From Methylophilus methylotrophus DSM 46235 = ATCC 53528 (lineage in GTDB: Bacteria; Pseudomonadota; Gammaproteobacteria; Burkholderiales; Methylophilaceae): 64,000 nt of DNA. The stretch is from contig NZ_KB905142.1 in the NCBI RefSeq assembly GCF_000378225.1, positions 124,001 through 188,000 on the forward strand, read 5' to 3'. Below, piece by piece: positions 17,765-26,692 of the stretch (the stretch's first letter is position 1; each line of letters starts with the position of its first letter). The notes beneath the pieces are model-generated. The model did no database searches and was not told where the DNA came from. It was given only the letters and a program-made list of their open reading frames with translations. Made by a program: the position numbers and the translations under genes.

Positions 17765-18550
17765 TTATGCTGCATCTGCCAGGCTGGCCCAGCGTTGCAG
17801 GTTTTGTTGCCAGTCTTGTTCTTGCTGGCTAGTTCTTGCTAATTTCACAACTTCACCGACCACGATAATGGCCGGGCTTTTCAGGCCCTGTTGATGCGCC
17901 TGATAAGGCATGGCCTGTAATGAAGAAATAGCCGCGCGCTGGTTGTCGCGGGTACCGTTCTCTACCACCATGCAGGGCATCTCAGGAGACATACCGGCAG
18001 CAATGAGGCCGCGGCTGATGTCTGGCAGGTGCTGCATGCCCATGTAAATCACCAGCGTGGTATGACTCTCCACCAGGGCTCGCCACGGCAATGGTCCACC
18101 ATCCTGGGTGTGACCGGTAATCAGGGTGACACCATGGTTGTAACTGCGGTGGGTGGCCGGCACTTCCATACTGGCGCAGGCGCTCAAACCACTGGTCATG
18201 CCTGGAATAATTTCATAGGAGATATTTGCGGCTCTTAAAGCCAGCATTTCTTCACCGCCGCGACCAAAGACAAAAGGGTCGCCGCCCTTGAGGCGGACAA
18301 CCACTTGTCCCTGTTCGGCCAGTGCAACCAGCATGCGGTTGATGAAGTGCTGCGGGGTAGACTTGCAGCCGCCACGCTTGCCAACCGGCACGATGCGTGC
18401 CCGTGGGCAATGCGCGAGCAAGGCCGGATTGACCAGGTCATCGACCAGCACAACCTCTGCTTGCTGCAGGGCCTTGATGGCCTTGAGCGTAATGAGGTCG
18501 GGGTCGCCGGGTCCGGCACCCACTAAATAAACTTTTGCGGCTGAAGTCAT
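17765..18550 (-). CDS. cobA: uroporphyrinogen-III C-methyltransferase (SUMT)
   Basis: SAM-dependent enzyme converting uroporphyrinogen III to precorrin-2, the first step to siroheme, the cofactor of both nitrite reductases encoded here. The 261-residue protein shows the tetrapyrrole methylase pattern: VGAGPGDPDLITLKA (residues 10-24), the VRLKGGDPFVFGRGGEE SAM loop (about 83-99), and VVENGTR (about 195-201). It lacks the CysG dehydrogenase/chelatase half, which must be encoded elsewhere. AAGGAA precedes ATG 18550. It lies between the porin gene and the NasD-type reductase. Confidence 0.95.
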   Translation of the reverse strand: MTSAAKVYLVGAGPGDPDLITLKAIKALQQAEVVLVDDLVNPALLAHCPRARIVPVGKRGGCKSTPQHFINRMLVALAEQGQVVVRLKGGDPFVFGRGGEEMLALRAANISYEIIPGMTSGLSACASMEVPATHRSYNHGVTLITGHTQDGGPLPWRALVESHTTLVIYMGMQHLPDISRGLIAAGMSPEMPCMVVENGTRDNQRAAISSLQAMPYQAHQQGLKSPAIIVVGEVVKLARTSQQEQDWQQNLQRWASLADAA

Positions 18551-18573
18551 AGGCAGTTCCTTACTTGGTTAAA

Positions 18574-20004
18574 TCAAAAGGTATACATGGCAGTCAGCCA
18601 TAATTTTTCGGTGTCCTGGATGCGGCCGCGGTTACTGGCTGCATTGGTCACAGCATTGGCAGCGGCTGCGTACTGGTCATCTTCGGTATATTTGCCATAC
18701 TCAAGTTTGGTCATCCAGTTCTTGTCCATATTCCATGTCACGGCGGCATTCCACTCGCGGCCATAACGGTTACCGTTAGCGCTGGCGCCACCATTCACGG
18801 TAAAAAAGTCTTCATCAGAGCGAATGTCGTGGTAGTCGACGAAAAACAGGAAGTCCCCATATTTGTAGGTGGCAGTGATAAAGGTATCTTTAATGCCCTG
18901 ACGTGGTGTCACCAGAAATTTATCTACCCAGCCCTGGAACAGGTGGTTGGTGCCAAACGGCGTTTGAAACGCATACTGGCCGTCGTTGCTTGAGAGCAGT
19001 TCCTGGTCAATGCGCAGGTTGAAGTTGTCTATACCAAAGCCGCCACCCAGTTTGTAATAGTGGGCGTCAATGCGACTGTCACCGCCTTTGTAATCCGTCT
19101 GCTTGGCGTATTCCGCCGTGTAATGCGCACGGTAATTAGGCGTGAACGGATGTGTGCCATCCAGGCGTAAACCTATAATTTTGTTCGATTGGTCTGCCAG
19201 CAGGTTGGTACCGCCCGTGCCAAACCAGGCATTACCCAGCCCCAGGTTCTCAAAGTTTGAAAAATAACCATAACCGACCAGGAATTCGGTAGGCGAGATG
19301 CGGTAACGTGCATTGGCGATTTCGAGGTCACCACTGCGGTGTGTGGTGAAAATCTGACGTACACGGTCGAAGTGAGCCAGAAAGATTTCGGTGTCGGGAA
19401 TGCTTTTGTTAAATACCGACACGCCATCGAACACTTGCGTATTCTGACGGAATGCAATGTCACCAATGAATCGTACATTGTCTAAATTGACGATTTGGCG
19501 CCCGGCACGAACGCGGGTGTTTTTGATGCCAGTCCAGTCCACAAACAGCTGGTTAAAATCCGTGTAGTCGGGATCCACCACCTTGGCATAGTTGATTCTA
19601 TCGCTTTCGTTGGAAGCACCATTGGTGCGTACAGTGTTGGTGCCGTCATTAAAGTCATCCTTCAGTTTGCTGACATTGGTGATTTGTGCCGCAAAGCTCC
19701 AGTTATGGTAAGGCGCCGTTTGCCAGCCGATCAGGCTGCGCAGTGTCACCGCATTGGCATTATCCAATTCGCGTGCGCCGGTCGGGTTTGCACTACCATT
19801 GGCAAAAGCACCAGGTTGCAATCCATCCTGGTCTACATGTTCATAGCGCAGTCTGAAACTAGTCAGGTTTTTACCGGTTTTGATGGCGTCCATAAAAGTG
19901 TATTCAGGGATGACCTCTTCTTCAGCCATCACCTGCTGGCTCAGTGCTGCCAGTAAAATCGCGAGTGAAACTTGACGCAGGCGTGGGTGTGAGTTAGCTT
20001 TCAT
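18574..20004 (-). CDS. outer-membrane porin of the alginate-export-like family
   Basis: A 476-residue predicted beta-barrel with a signal peptide (cleavage probably after QQVMA) and a C-terminal aromatic strand ending in YTF. The body has alternating amphipathic strands with Asp/Tyr/Gly-rich turns and resembles porins of the alginate_exp type found beside nitrate ABC transporters; here it would let nitrate cross the outer membrane. The start at ATG 20004 follows AAGGAG; the open frame extends 27 codons further without a recognisable signal sequence. It lies between nrtD and cobA in the operon. The substrate is inferred from context alone. Confidence 0.8.
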   Translation of the reverse strand: MKANSHPRLRQVSLAILLAALSQQVMAEEEVIPEYTFMDAIKTGKNLTSFRLRYEHVDQDGLQPGAFANGSANPTGARELDNANAVTLRSLIGWQTAPYHNWSFAAQITNVSKLKDDFNDGTNTVRTNGASNESDRINYAKVVDPDYTDFNQLFVDWTGIKNTRVRAGRQIVNLDNVRFIGDIAFRQNTQVFDGVSVFNKSIPDTEIFLAHFDRVRQIFTTHRSGDLEIANARYRISPTEFLVGYGYFSNFENLGLGNAWFGTGGTNLLADQSNKIIGLRLDGTHPFTPNYRAHYTAEYAKQTDYKGGDSRIDAHYYKLGGGFGIDNFNLRIDQELLSSNDGQYAFQTPFGTNHLFQGWVDKFLVTPRQGIKDTFITATYKYGDFLFFVDYHDIRSDEDFFTVNGGASANGNRYGREWNAAVTWNMDKNWMTKLEYGKYTEDDQYAAAANAVTNAASNRGRIQDTEKLWLTAMYTF

Positions 20005-20088
20005 GTGTTGCTCCTTTTTCAATGTGGGGGTAACCATACTTCGATGAGGTGTGGATGCTGGCGGGTGACCGCCCGTCAGCATCATTTC

Positions 20089-20898
20089 TTATGCCGCCTT
20101 TTTGGCGTGTCTTTCATACAAAAACTTCAAGACTTCGCTACGCAGATGCGTGTAAGCCGGGTCTTCTACCAGCTCCAGGCGTTTGCGCGGACGGGGCAGA
20201 TCAACCTCTAGAATTTCACCAATGGTTGCTGCCGGGCCATTGGTCATCATGACGATGCGGTCTGATAACAGCACGGCCTCGTCGACATCATGTGTGACCA
20301 TGACGGCCGTGCACCCGGAACGAGACATGATGGCCATCAGCTCGTCTTGCAGGCCCGCACGGGTGAGTGCATCCAGTGCACCAAACGGCTCGTCCAGTAG
20401 TAGCACTTTCGGCTCCATAGCCAGTGCACGGGCAATGCCGACACGCTGTTTCATGCCGCCGGAGATTTCATTCGGGCGCTTTTCCACGGCGTGGCTTAAA
20501 CCCACCAGTTCTAGCGCAGCGCGTGTACGTTCGGCCAATTGCGTCTGTCCTTCCGTATCACCAAACACACGCTCAACAGCCAGGTAGACATTTTCAAAAC
20601 AGGTCAGCCAGGGCAGCAGGGAATGGTTCTGGAACACGACAGCACGCTCAGGCCCCGGCTTGGCAATTTCGCGGCCGGCACAGAATAGGTAACCTTCAGT
20701 AGGCTGCAGCAAACCGGCAATCAGGTTGAGCACGGTAGATTTACCGCAACCGGAGTGACCGATGATGGAAATAAACTCGCCTTCACGGATATTGAGGTTG
20801 ATATCTTTAAGTGCCTGGAAGCTGCCTTTTTTGGTTTGAAACGTCATGTTGACGTTTTCAATCAGGACATAACGGTCTTGCATCATATTGTTTGTCAT
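20089..20898 (-). CDS. nrtD: nitrate ABC transporter ATP-binding protein, NrtD/NrtC type
   Basis: ATPase of the nitrate/nitrite importer. It shows the Walker A GHSGCGKST (about residues 48-56), Q-loop region VFQNHSLLPWL, signature EISGGMKQRVGIARA, and Walker B VLLLDEPFGALD followed by the switch His in MVTHDVDEA. The length of 269 corresponds to a single-domain NrtD; the extra NrtA-like domain of cyanobacterial NrtC is absent. ATG 20898 is chosen for its upstream AAGGA; the frame continues 21 codons upstream into the end of nrtB. It follows nrtB by 23 bp. Confidence 0.94.
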   Translation of the reverse strand: MTNNMMQDRYVLIENVNMTFQTKKGSFQALKDINLNIREGEFISIIGHSGCGKSTVLNLIAGLLQPTEGYLFCAGREIAKPGPERAVVFQNHSLLPWLTCFENVYLAVERVFGDTEGQTQLAERTRAALELVGLSHAVEKRPNEISGGMKQRVGIARALAMEPKVLLLDEPFGALDALTRAGLQDELMAIMSRSGCTAVMVTHDVDEAVLLSDRIVMMTNGPAATIGEILEVDLPRPRKRLELVEDPAYTHLRSEVLKFLYERHAKKAA

Positions 20899-20921
20899 AG
20901 TGGTATTCCTTAAGCAGCGGG

Positions 20922-21848
20922 TTATTCGTAGCTGTAGCGTTTTGCCACCAGCACCAGGCACTGTTCCAGCAACAGGCCGACAATGCCGACAATAAAAATG
21001 GCGATGATGATGTGTTCAACGTTGAGGTTGTTCCACTCATCCCATACCCAGAAGCCGATGCCCACGCCGCCAGTCAGCATTTCTGCAGCCACAATCACCA
21101 GCCACGCCGCACCGATGGAGAGACGTACGCCCGTCATCATGTAAGGCATCACGTATGGCAACAGGATTTTGGTGACGATTTTCCACTCAGATAAATTGAG
21201 CACCTTGGCGACATTCATATAGTCTTGTGGCACCTTGCTGACTCCGACGGCAGTGTTGATGATCATGGGCCAGACAGCAGTGATGAAAATGACCCAGATC
21301 GCGGCAGGATTGGCTGCCTTGAAAACCAGCAGGCCAATAGGCAACCAGGCCAGTGGCGAGACTGGTTTCAGCAAGCTGATGACAGGCGCAGCCATTCTCG
21401 ACATAAACGTATAACGGCCTATCACAAACCCCATCGGGATGCCGACAACGGCTGCCAAAGCAAAACCGGTAGCAACCCGTTTGAGTGAGTTAAGAATGTT
21501 CCAGCCGATGCCCATGTCATTCGGGTTGTTGATGTAAAACGGATCACTGAACAACTCAACGGCTGATTGCCAGGTCTTGACTGGGCCGGGCAAGCCTTGC
21601 GTGAGCGCAGACACCGTCGCCCAGATGGCAGCAAATATCAGCAAGCCAGTCACAGGCGGCAACAGCCATTCAAATACGCGTTTGGCAGTTGCCGCCCATG
21701 CTCCCCGCTTCTGCAAAAGCGGGGCGGCTGCTGTAGCTGTGGTTGAGAGAGGTTTAACCACAGCAACAACTGGTTTTGCAGGCACTGTTTTCACAGTTGG
21801 CTCGCTTGCTTGCATAGTCTTTTCCTTGTTAAAGCTGACGACACTCAT
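20922..21848 (-). CDS. nrtB: nitrate ABC transporter permease
   Basis: Inner-membrane permease of 308 residues belonging to the SsuC/TauC/NrtB branch. After an unusual Ala/Val-rich N-terminal tail of about 45 residues come about six to seven helices, with the cytoplasmic EAA-like loop near KVPQDYMNVAKVLNLSEWKIV (about 220-240) that contacts the ATPase, and the family-typical PVSPLAWLPIGLLVF segment. GAGGAG lies seven bases before ATG 21848. It is the second gene of the nrtA operon. Confidence 0.94.
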   Translation of the reverse strand: MSVVSFNKEKTMQASEPTVKTVPAKPVVAVVKPLSTTATAAAPLLQKRGAWAATAKRVFEWLLPPVTGLLIFAAIWATVSALTQGLPGPVKTWQSAVELFSDPFYINNPNDMGIGWNILNSLKRVATGFALAAVVGIPMGFVIGRYTFMSRMAAPVISLLKPVSPLAWLPIGLLVFKAANPAAIWVIFITAVWPMIINTAVGVSKVPQDYMNVAKVLNLSEWKIVTKILLPYVMPYMMTGVRLSIGAAWLVIVAAEMLTGGVGIGFWVWDEWNNLNVEHIIIAIFIVGIVGLLLEQCLVLVAKRYSYE

Positions 21849-21866
21849 GGTGACTCTCCTCTAAAG

Positions 21867-23168
21867 TTAAGCTTTAACCTTGAAACTGTTGGCGTAGGCT
21901 TTAGGATCCTTGCCATCCCACACCACACCATCGATCAGCTTGCTGCTACGCATGACGTCTGTTGGTACGCTAATGCCCAGTGATTTAGCAGCTTCAGTGT
22001 AGATGTCGATACGGTTGACTTTTTTGGCAATGCCCAGATAGTCAGGATCGGACTTCAGCAAGCCCCAACGTTTATGCTGGGTGAGGAACCACATACCGTC
22101 AGACAGGTAAGGGAAGCTGACCTTGCCATCGTTAAAGAACTTCATGTAGTTAGGGTCTTCCCACTTCTTGCCGATACCATTGTCGTAGTGGCCGAGGAAG
22201 CGGCCTTCAATCACTTCTTCTGGCGCGTTGACGTAGGCTTTGCCGGAAATCAGTTTGGCCACTTCAGCGCGGTTCTTGGTGGCATCGATATAGCGCGAAG
22301 CTTCGAGGATGGCCTTGGTGAGCGCCAGGGCGGTGTTGGGGTTTTTGGCAATAAAGTCAGCAGTCGTACCCAGGACTTTTTCCGGATGGTCTACCCAGAT
22401 ATCTTGTGTGGTGGCCACGGTGTAGCCGACCTTGTCATAAATGGCACGCGCATTCCAGGGTTCGCCCACGCAGTAACCGTCCATATTACCAATACGCATG
22501 TTGGCCACCATTTGTGGCGGAGGCACCACGATGGTTTTTACATCCTGCATCGGGTTGATACCATAGTTGGCCAGCCAGTAATACAGCCACATGGCGTGCG
22601 TGCCTGTTGGGAAAGTCTGGGCAAAGGTAAAGTCACGGTTTTCGTTATCGAGCAGGCGTTTTAATGTGCCGCCGCTGGTCACGCCTTTTTCCTTGAGCTG
22701 GTTTGCCAGTGTGATGCCCTGGCCGTTATGGTTCAGCGTCATCAGGATACTCATGTCTTTTTGCTGACCACCTATACCCATCTGCACCCCATAAATCAGG
22801 CCATATAACACGTGGGAAGCGTGCAACTCACCATTCGCCAGCTTGTCACGTACGCCAGCCCAGGAGGCTTCTTTGGAAGGGACAATCTTGATGCCGTATT
22901 TTTTATCAAAACCCATCTGGGCGGCGACGATAATCGGTGCACAGTCAGTCAATGGAATAAAGCCCACTTTGACTTCTGTGATTTCTGGTGCATCAGAGCC
23001 TGCGGCCCAAGCCTGGCTGCGAATGGCAGGTGGCACCATGTTCATCATTGCGGCAGCACCGACAGCGCCCGCGATGGCTTGGCGAAAAAATTGGCGGCGC
23101 GTTTGGTCTACGGATGCGGCCTGAACGACAGTCGTCTCGACTGCGGTTTTCTTGTCAGAACTACTCAT
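21867..23168 (-). CDS. nrtA: nitrate-binding protein of the ABC transporter, Tat-exported
   Basis: Periplasmic nitrate/nitrite receptor of the NrtA/CmpA family, 433 residues. The N terminus carries a twin-arginine motif (TRRQFFRQ, about residues 23-30) before a hydrophobic Ala-rich stretch, so export as a folded protein by Tat is likely. The mature part has EVKVGFIPLTDCAPIIVA and the family segments GGQQKDMSILMTLNHNGQ and NMDGYCVGEPWNARAI, which line the anion site in NrtA. ATG 23168 has AGGGAG five bases upstream; a longer frame runs into the leader terminator and is not used. It is the first gene of the long operon to nasA, under the leader at 23206-23329. Confidence 0.95.
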   Translation of the reverse strand: MSSSDKKTAVETTVVQAASVDQTRRQFFRQAIAGAVGAAAMMNMVPPAIRSQAWAAGSDAPEITEVKVGFIPLTDCAPIIVAAQMGFDKKYGIKIVPSKEASWAGVRDKLANGELHASHVLYGLIYGVQMGIGGQQKDMSILMTLNHNGQGITLANQLKEKGVTSGGTLKRLLDNENRDFTFAQTFPTGTHAMWLYYWLANYGINPMQDVKTIVVPPPQMVANMRIGNMDGYCVGEPWNARAIYDKVGYTVATTQDIWVDHPEKVLGTTADFIAKNPNTALALTKAILEASRYIDATKNRAEVAKLISGKAYVNAPEEVIEGRFLGHYDNGIGKKWEDPNYMKFFNDGKVSFPYLSDGMWFLTQHKRWGLLKSDPDYLGIAKKVNRIDIYTEAAKSLGISVPTDVMRSSKLIDGVVWDGKDPKAYANSFKVKA

Positions 23169-23205
23169 GTTTTCTCCCTGGTAAAGTGAAATTAACTGGA
23201 AACGC

Positions 23206-23260
23206 AAAAACAAAAAGGCGTCCTGAGTGCAAACGGTGTTTTGTTTGCACTCAGGACGCC
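23206..23260 (-). terminator. leader terminator of nrtA operon (ANTAR-controlled)
   Basis: A perfect 18-bp stem (GGCGTCCTGAGTGCAAAC with its complement) and an 8-base loop are followed on the minus strand by TTTTTGTTTTT. It ends about 40 bases before the nrtA start. The 5' arm overlaps hairpin P2 of the antitermination element. Confidence 0.9.
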
Positions 23261-23329
23261 TTTGTCCGGGTTACTTACTAATCTATATATCAGCTGCTAT
23301 TGCTGGGCATGTCTCCGTTGACAGGTCCC
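23254..23329 (-). promoter_or_regulatory. ANTAR antitermination element of the nrtA leader (P1 and P2)
   Basis: P1 (23305-23329) closes with GTC/GAC around the hexaloop AACGGA, with an outer GGG/CCC stem. P2 (23254-23267) is GGAC/GTCC around AAAGGC. Both loops have A1 and G4. P2 shares GGCGTCC with the terminator, so it acts as the antiterminator. The likely partner is NasR. Confidence 0.85.
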
Positions 23330-23363
23330 TGGCAGTTCAGAGTTTGACTCTTGCTTGTCTTAA

Positions 23364-23379
23364 AGCAATTGGTATGCCA
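23364..23379 (-). promoter_or_regulatory. sigma54 promoter of nrtA operon
   Basis: The minus strand reads TGGCATACCAATTGCT, with exact -24/-12 spacing (GG and GC separated by ten bases). It lies about 35 bases upstream of hairpin P1 and is almost the same as the nirB promoter at 8854-8870. Confidence 0.8.
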
Positions 23380-23427
23380 GCTTGATATTTAAACTTAACT
23401 GCATGATATATATGGGTATTTTTATAT

Positions 23428-25242
23428 CTATAGCTTAGCGGGCAGGCGGGTGGTGGGCTGAATCGCACTGCTTTTGTGCGGCTTGCTCAAGATTGGCGCG
23501 CGCTCGGCGTACTTCTGGTTGGCCAGCATGCCTAACAGCACAAAAACCACGCAGGCCAGGAAAAAACTCAAGCCGCGCCAAAATCCCAAGGGATGTCTTT
23601 GCAGCAACGCAGGATGGCTGTGGCGATTAAATGCAGGGTTGGGCGTACGTAAGTCGAACACGAACTCGGACAGGCTGGGGTAGCGTTTTTCCGCATAGGG
23701 GTGCACAGCGCGTGCAATGGCCTGATCCATCCAGGCCGGAAAATCCGGTTGTTCGTAGCGGATATCGCGGTAATACAAACGCAAGCGGTCATCACCGTGC
23801 TTAATTTTGGCGACCTCGGTGCCATAAGGCAGTTTTCCTGTCAGTAACTGATAGGTAATACACCCCAATGCAAATAAATCACTTTGCACACTGCCGGACT
23901 GGCCGATAAACTGCTCTGGCGCAGAATATTGCACACTGCCCAGCAGCCCCCATGTCTGTGTGTGGCTGTACATTTCATCCAACCCCGCAACGCTGACTGC
24001 ACCAAAGTCGATCAGCGTGATTTTGCCATCCTCATCTATCAAGATGTTGGCCGGTTGCAGGTCCTGGTAGACCATTTCCAGTCGATGAAACGCTTCGAGT
24101 GCATTGGCAAGCTGTTCTACAATGTGCCTGACCATCTCCAGCGAGGGTTGCGGATGATCCAGCATCCACTGCTGCAGGGTCTGCCCTGGCACATATTCCA
24201 TGACGCTGTAAAGAGACTGCCGCTGTCTTTCAGACGCGAAAGGGCGCAACACATGCCGATGCTGGATGCGGCGGGCGATCCACTCCTCCAGATAAAACCT
24301 TTCCAGCGTCTCGGCAGAGGCCGCCAAATCTGTCGCTGGCACTTTCAGCACGACCTGATTGCCTGTGGATGTGTCGCGGGCAAGGTAGACCTGGCTGCGG
24401 TGACTTTGATGCAGCACACGCAGGATAAGGTAACCCTCAAACTGCTTGCCTTCCTCAAGGGCAGGGGGCAGTGGCAAAGCGCTTAAGGCCTGATACAGCG
24501 ATGCCACATCGTGGTTGGGGAGTTGCAGCAAGCGGACGGCGATGGCGGTCAGGTTGTCGGCACTGCCGCGCTGGTAGGCCAGCGCTACCCATTGCTGGCA
24601 CACCTGATCCAGGTCAGTGTCTGAGTTAAGCAGCGCAAGGATGTCATCACTTTTTAAATGATCATAGACACCATCAGACATCAATAGATAAACGTCACCG
24701 ACTTTTGCTTCATGGCTTGTATAGTCAATTTCCAGATGCGGGCTCATGCCCAGCGCCCGGGCCAGGTAACTGCGATCTTCCTCGCCCCAGAAGCGATGGT
24801 CTTCTGTCAGTTGCTCTAAATGACCAGTTCTGACACGGTAAATGCGGGTGTCGCCCAGGTGAAAAATATGCACCATGCGGGATTTGATAACGAGCGCACT
24901 AAACGTACAAACAAACCCTCTGTTTTTATCAAAACGATGCGGGCTACGGAAAGTCTGTGCATTTAGCCATGAATTAATCGCCAGCAACACATGCTGTACT
25001 GAAGACTTGACCGACCATTCGATGGGGGTGTGGTAATAGTCCTCCAGGAACCTCGTGATGGCTATTCGACTGGCTTGATCGCTGACATCGCTGCTGCTGA
25101 TGCCATCTGCAATGGCAAAGGCAGCGCCTTTGCTGCTCAGCGCAGGCGCTTCGGGAACGCGTCCACCTTCGGCATCCTGATTGACTTGTTTGCGTCCTGC
25201 CTTTGAGCAGGCACCCTTATCGACAATCAATTGCTTTTGCAT
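23428..25242 (-). CDS. PP2C phosphatase / protein kinase fusion with altered kinase catalytic loop
   Basis: A 604-residue fusion. Residues about 10-245 are PP2C, with RKQVNQDA, IADGISS, LGDTRIYR, MSDGVYD and GSADN all present. Residues about 270-540 are kinase-like: the ATP-binding Lys is in VVLKV and the Mg-binding loop is an ordinary DFG (LIDFGA), but the catalytic loop reads YQDLQPAN instead of HRDxKPxN, replacing the loop His, Arg and Lys. One transmembrane helix follows (about 560-580). The kinase may therefore be weak or regulatory while the phosphatase looks active. It is the third gene after the channel and cynS, 32 bp from cynS. Its 3' end contains an NtrC-like box for the nrtA promoter. 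Confidence 0.88.
   Translation of the reverse strand: MQKQLIVDKGACSKAGRKQVNQDAEGGRVPEAPALSSKGAAFAIADGISSSDVSDQASRIAITRFLEDYYHTPIEWSVKSSVQHVLLAINSWLNAQTFRSPHRFDKNRGFVCTFSALVIKSRMVHIFHLGDTRIYRVRTGHLEQLTEDHRFWGEEDRSYLARALGMSPHLEIDYTSHEAKVGDVYLLMSDGVYDHLKSDDILALLNSDTDLDQVCQQWVALAYQRGSADNLTAIAVRLLQLPNHDVASLYQALSALPLPPALEEGKQFEGYLILRVLHQSHRSQVYLARDTSTGNQVVLKVPATDLAASAETLERFYLEEWIARRIQHRHVLRPFASERQRQSLYSVMEYVPGQTLQQWMLDHPQPSLEMVRHIVEQLANALEAFHRLEMVYQDLQPANILIDEDGKITLIDFGAVSVAGLDEMYSHTQTWGLLGSVQYSAPEQFIGQSGSVQSDLFALGCITYQLLTGKLPYGTEVAKIKHGDDRLRLYYRDIRYEQPDFPAWMDQAIARAVHPYAEKRYPSLSEFVFDLRTPNPAFNRHSHPALLQRHPLGFWRGLSFFLACVVFVLLGMLANQKYAERAPILSKPHKSSAIQPTTRLPAKL
23465..23479. promoter_or_regulatory. NtrC-like enhancer site for nrtA
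   Basis: GCACTGCTTTTGTGC has GCAC-N7-GTGC, the spacing of the GCACYN5RGTGC NtrC consensus, with one deviation (T for R). It lies about 85 bp upstream of the sigma54 promoter, inside the 3' end of the kinase gene. Confidence 0.5.
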
Positions 25243-25274
25243 ACAATAAAGCTGCTTTAGATGGATGCGACGGA

Positions 25275-25718
25275 TTAATAGGATTTATAAGGCAGGAACT
25301 TACCACTCATGGTGATGTTGACACGGTCACCTTTAGGGTCAGCTTCGCGTTTAATCTCCATATTAAAATCAATCGCACTCATGATGCCGTCACCAAACTC
25401 TTCGTGAATCAAAGCCTTAAACGTGGTGCCATAGACACTGATTAATTCATAAAAGCGATAAATTAAAGGGTCCGTTGGCACAGCCGTGGGCAATGAACCT
25501 TTATAAGGCACGACTTGTAATTGCGTGATGGCGTCAGGCGGTAGTTGTAGCATGCTGCCAATGGTGCTGGCTTGCTCTGCGCTGAGCGTCATTTGTCCCA
25601 TGAGCGCCGCGGTTGTCCACTCTTTACTCAAACCAATCGCGTCTGCCAATTGCTTCCAGGTAAGATTCAATTTGAGTTTTTGCGTAATAATCAGTTCGGT
25701 GACTTCATTGCGTGTCAT
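25275..25718 (-). CDS. cynS: cyanase (cyanate hydratase)
   Basis: Converts cyanate and bicarbonate to ammonia and CO2, giving usable nitrogen. The 147-residue protein has the N-terminal helical DNA-binding-like domain (QKLKLNLTWKQLADAIGLS) and the C-terminal catalytic domain with YRFYELISVYGTTFKALIHE and GDGIMSAIDF; the active-site Arg, Glu and Ser of the E. coli enzyme are all matched. AGGAG precedes ATG 25718. It lies 77 bp after the formate/nitrite-type channel gene and 32 bp before the kinase fusion, so it shares their sigma54/ANTAR leader. Confidence 0.96.
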   Translation of the reverse strand: MTRNEVTELIITQKLKLNLTWKQLADAIGLSKEWTTAALMGQMTLSAEQASTIGSMLQLPPDAITQLQVVPYKGSLPTAVPTDPLIYRFYELISVYGTTFKALIHEEFGDGIMSAIDFNMEIKREADPKGDRVNITMSGKFLPYKSY

Positions 25719-25795
25719 TGCTTACTCCTAATCATTTTATAAAAGGCCCTGAAGTAAACCCCAGCCATCATGGCTGAGGTGGCTTAGTGCGTTAA

Positions 25796-26605
25796 TTAAA
25801 GGGTACGTTTTGCTTTTGTTCTGACATGGGTTGTATAAAGGGTTAAACCAGTAAAGGCTAAACCGCCCACCAGGTTGCCTAAAGCAGTTGGAATTTCATT
25901 CCAAATAAAGTAGTCAGCAATAGAAAAATTGCCGCCCATAATCAAACCGAATGGAAACAAGAACATATTCACGACTGAGTGCTCAAAACCCATAAAGAAG
26001 AAGAGGAAAATAGGCATCCACATGGCAATCACTTTGCCACTCACTGAAGTTGAGATCATGGCCCCTACGACGCCCATGGAGACCATCCAGTTACATAACA
26101 TGCCGCGAATGAAAATGGTAAACCAGCCATCGATGCCATATTTTGCGTAACCTAAGGTACGTGCCTCACCAATGCCCGCTACTTTGGTCGCAATAGCACC
26201 TCCATCTGTGTTGTAGCCATAGGTGAAAATAAAAGACATCATCGCCGCCACGGTTAATGCGCCAGCAAAATTGCCCAAAAACACCAATCCCCAGTTTCTC
26301 AGGATTTGCTTCCAGGTCACGCCAGGACGTTTATCTAGCCAAGCCAATGGTGTTAACACAAACACGCCTGTTAACAAATCAAACCCCATCAGGTAAAGCA
26401 TGGAAAAACCAACAGGGAAACAAAGGGAACCAATTAAATGGGATTCCGTGGCAATCGCAATACTGACGGCAAACACTGCCGCTAAAGCCAAGATGGCCCC
26501 GGCCATATAAGCACGTATCACGGTGTCACGTGTAGACATGTAAATCTTTGACTCTCCGGCATCTACCATTTTGGATACAAACTCTGAGGGAGCTAAATAA
26601 GACAT
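25796..26605 (-). CDS. formate/nitrite transporter (FNT) family channel, probably nitrite
   Basis: Inner-membrane pentameric anion channel of the FocA/NirC family, 269 residues with six helices. FNT marks include the first-helix region KIYMSTRDTVIRAYMAGAIL, the GNFAGAL loop and the FMGFEHSVVNMF segment that contains the conserved pore His. The length is close to that of NirC. ATG 26605 is chosen because GAGG lies six bases upstream; the open frame further upstream runs through the leader terminator. Placement under the nitrate-type leader and next to cynS suggests nitrite, or possibly another small anion such as cyanate, as substrate. Confidence 0.9.
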   Translation of the reverse strand: MSYLAPSEFVSKMVDAGESKIYMSTRDTVIRAYMAGAILALAAVFAVSIAIATESHLIGSLCFPVGFSMLYLMGFDLLTGVFVLTPLAWLDKRPGVTWKQILRNWGLVFLGNFAGALTVAAMMSFIFTYGYNTDGGAIATKVAGIGEARTLGYAKYGIDGWFTIFIRGMLCNWMVSMGVVGAMISTSVSGKVIAMWMPIFLFFFMGFEHSVVNMFLFPFGLIMGGNFSIADYFIWNEIPTALGNLVGGLAFTGLTLYTTHVRTKAKRTL

Positions 26606-26640
26606 CGAATACCTCGTACTTTCTCTAATATCACGCTGAA

Positions 26641-26692
26641 ACAAAATAAAAAAGGCGTCCTGCCTGAAGAGTTCATCTTCAGGCAGGACGCC
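26641..26692 (-). terminator. leader terminator of the FNT-cynS operon (ANTAR-controlled)
   Basis: A 17-bp stem starting GGCGTCCTGCCTGAAGA and closing TCTTCAGGCAGGACGCC around a 5-base loop, followed on the minus strand by TTTTTTATTTTG. It ends about 50 bases before the channel gene. Confidence 0.9.
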
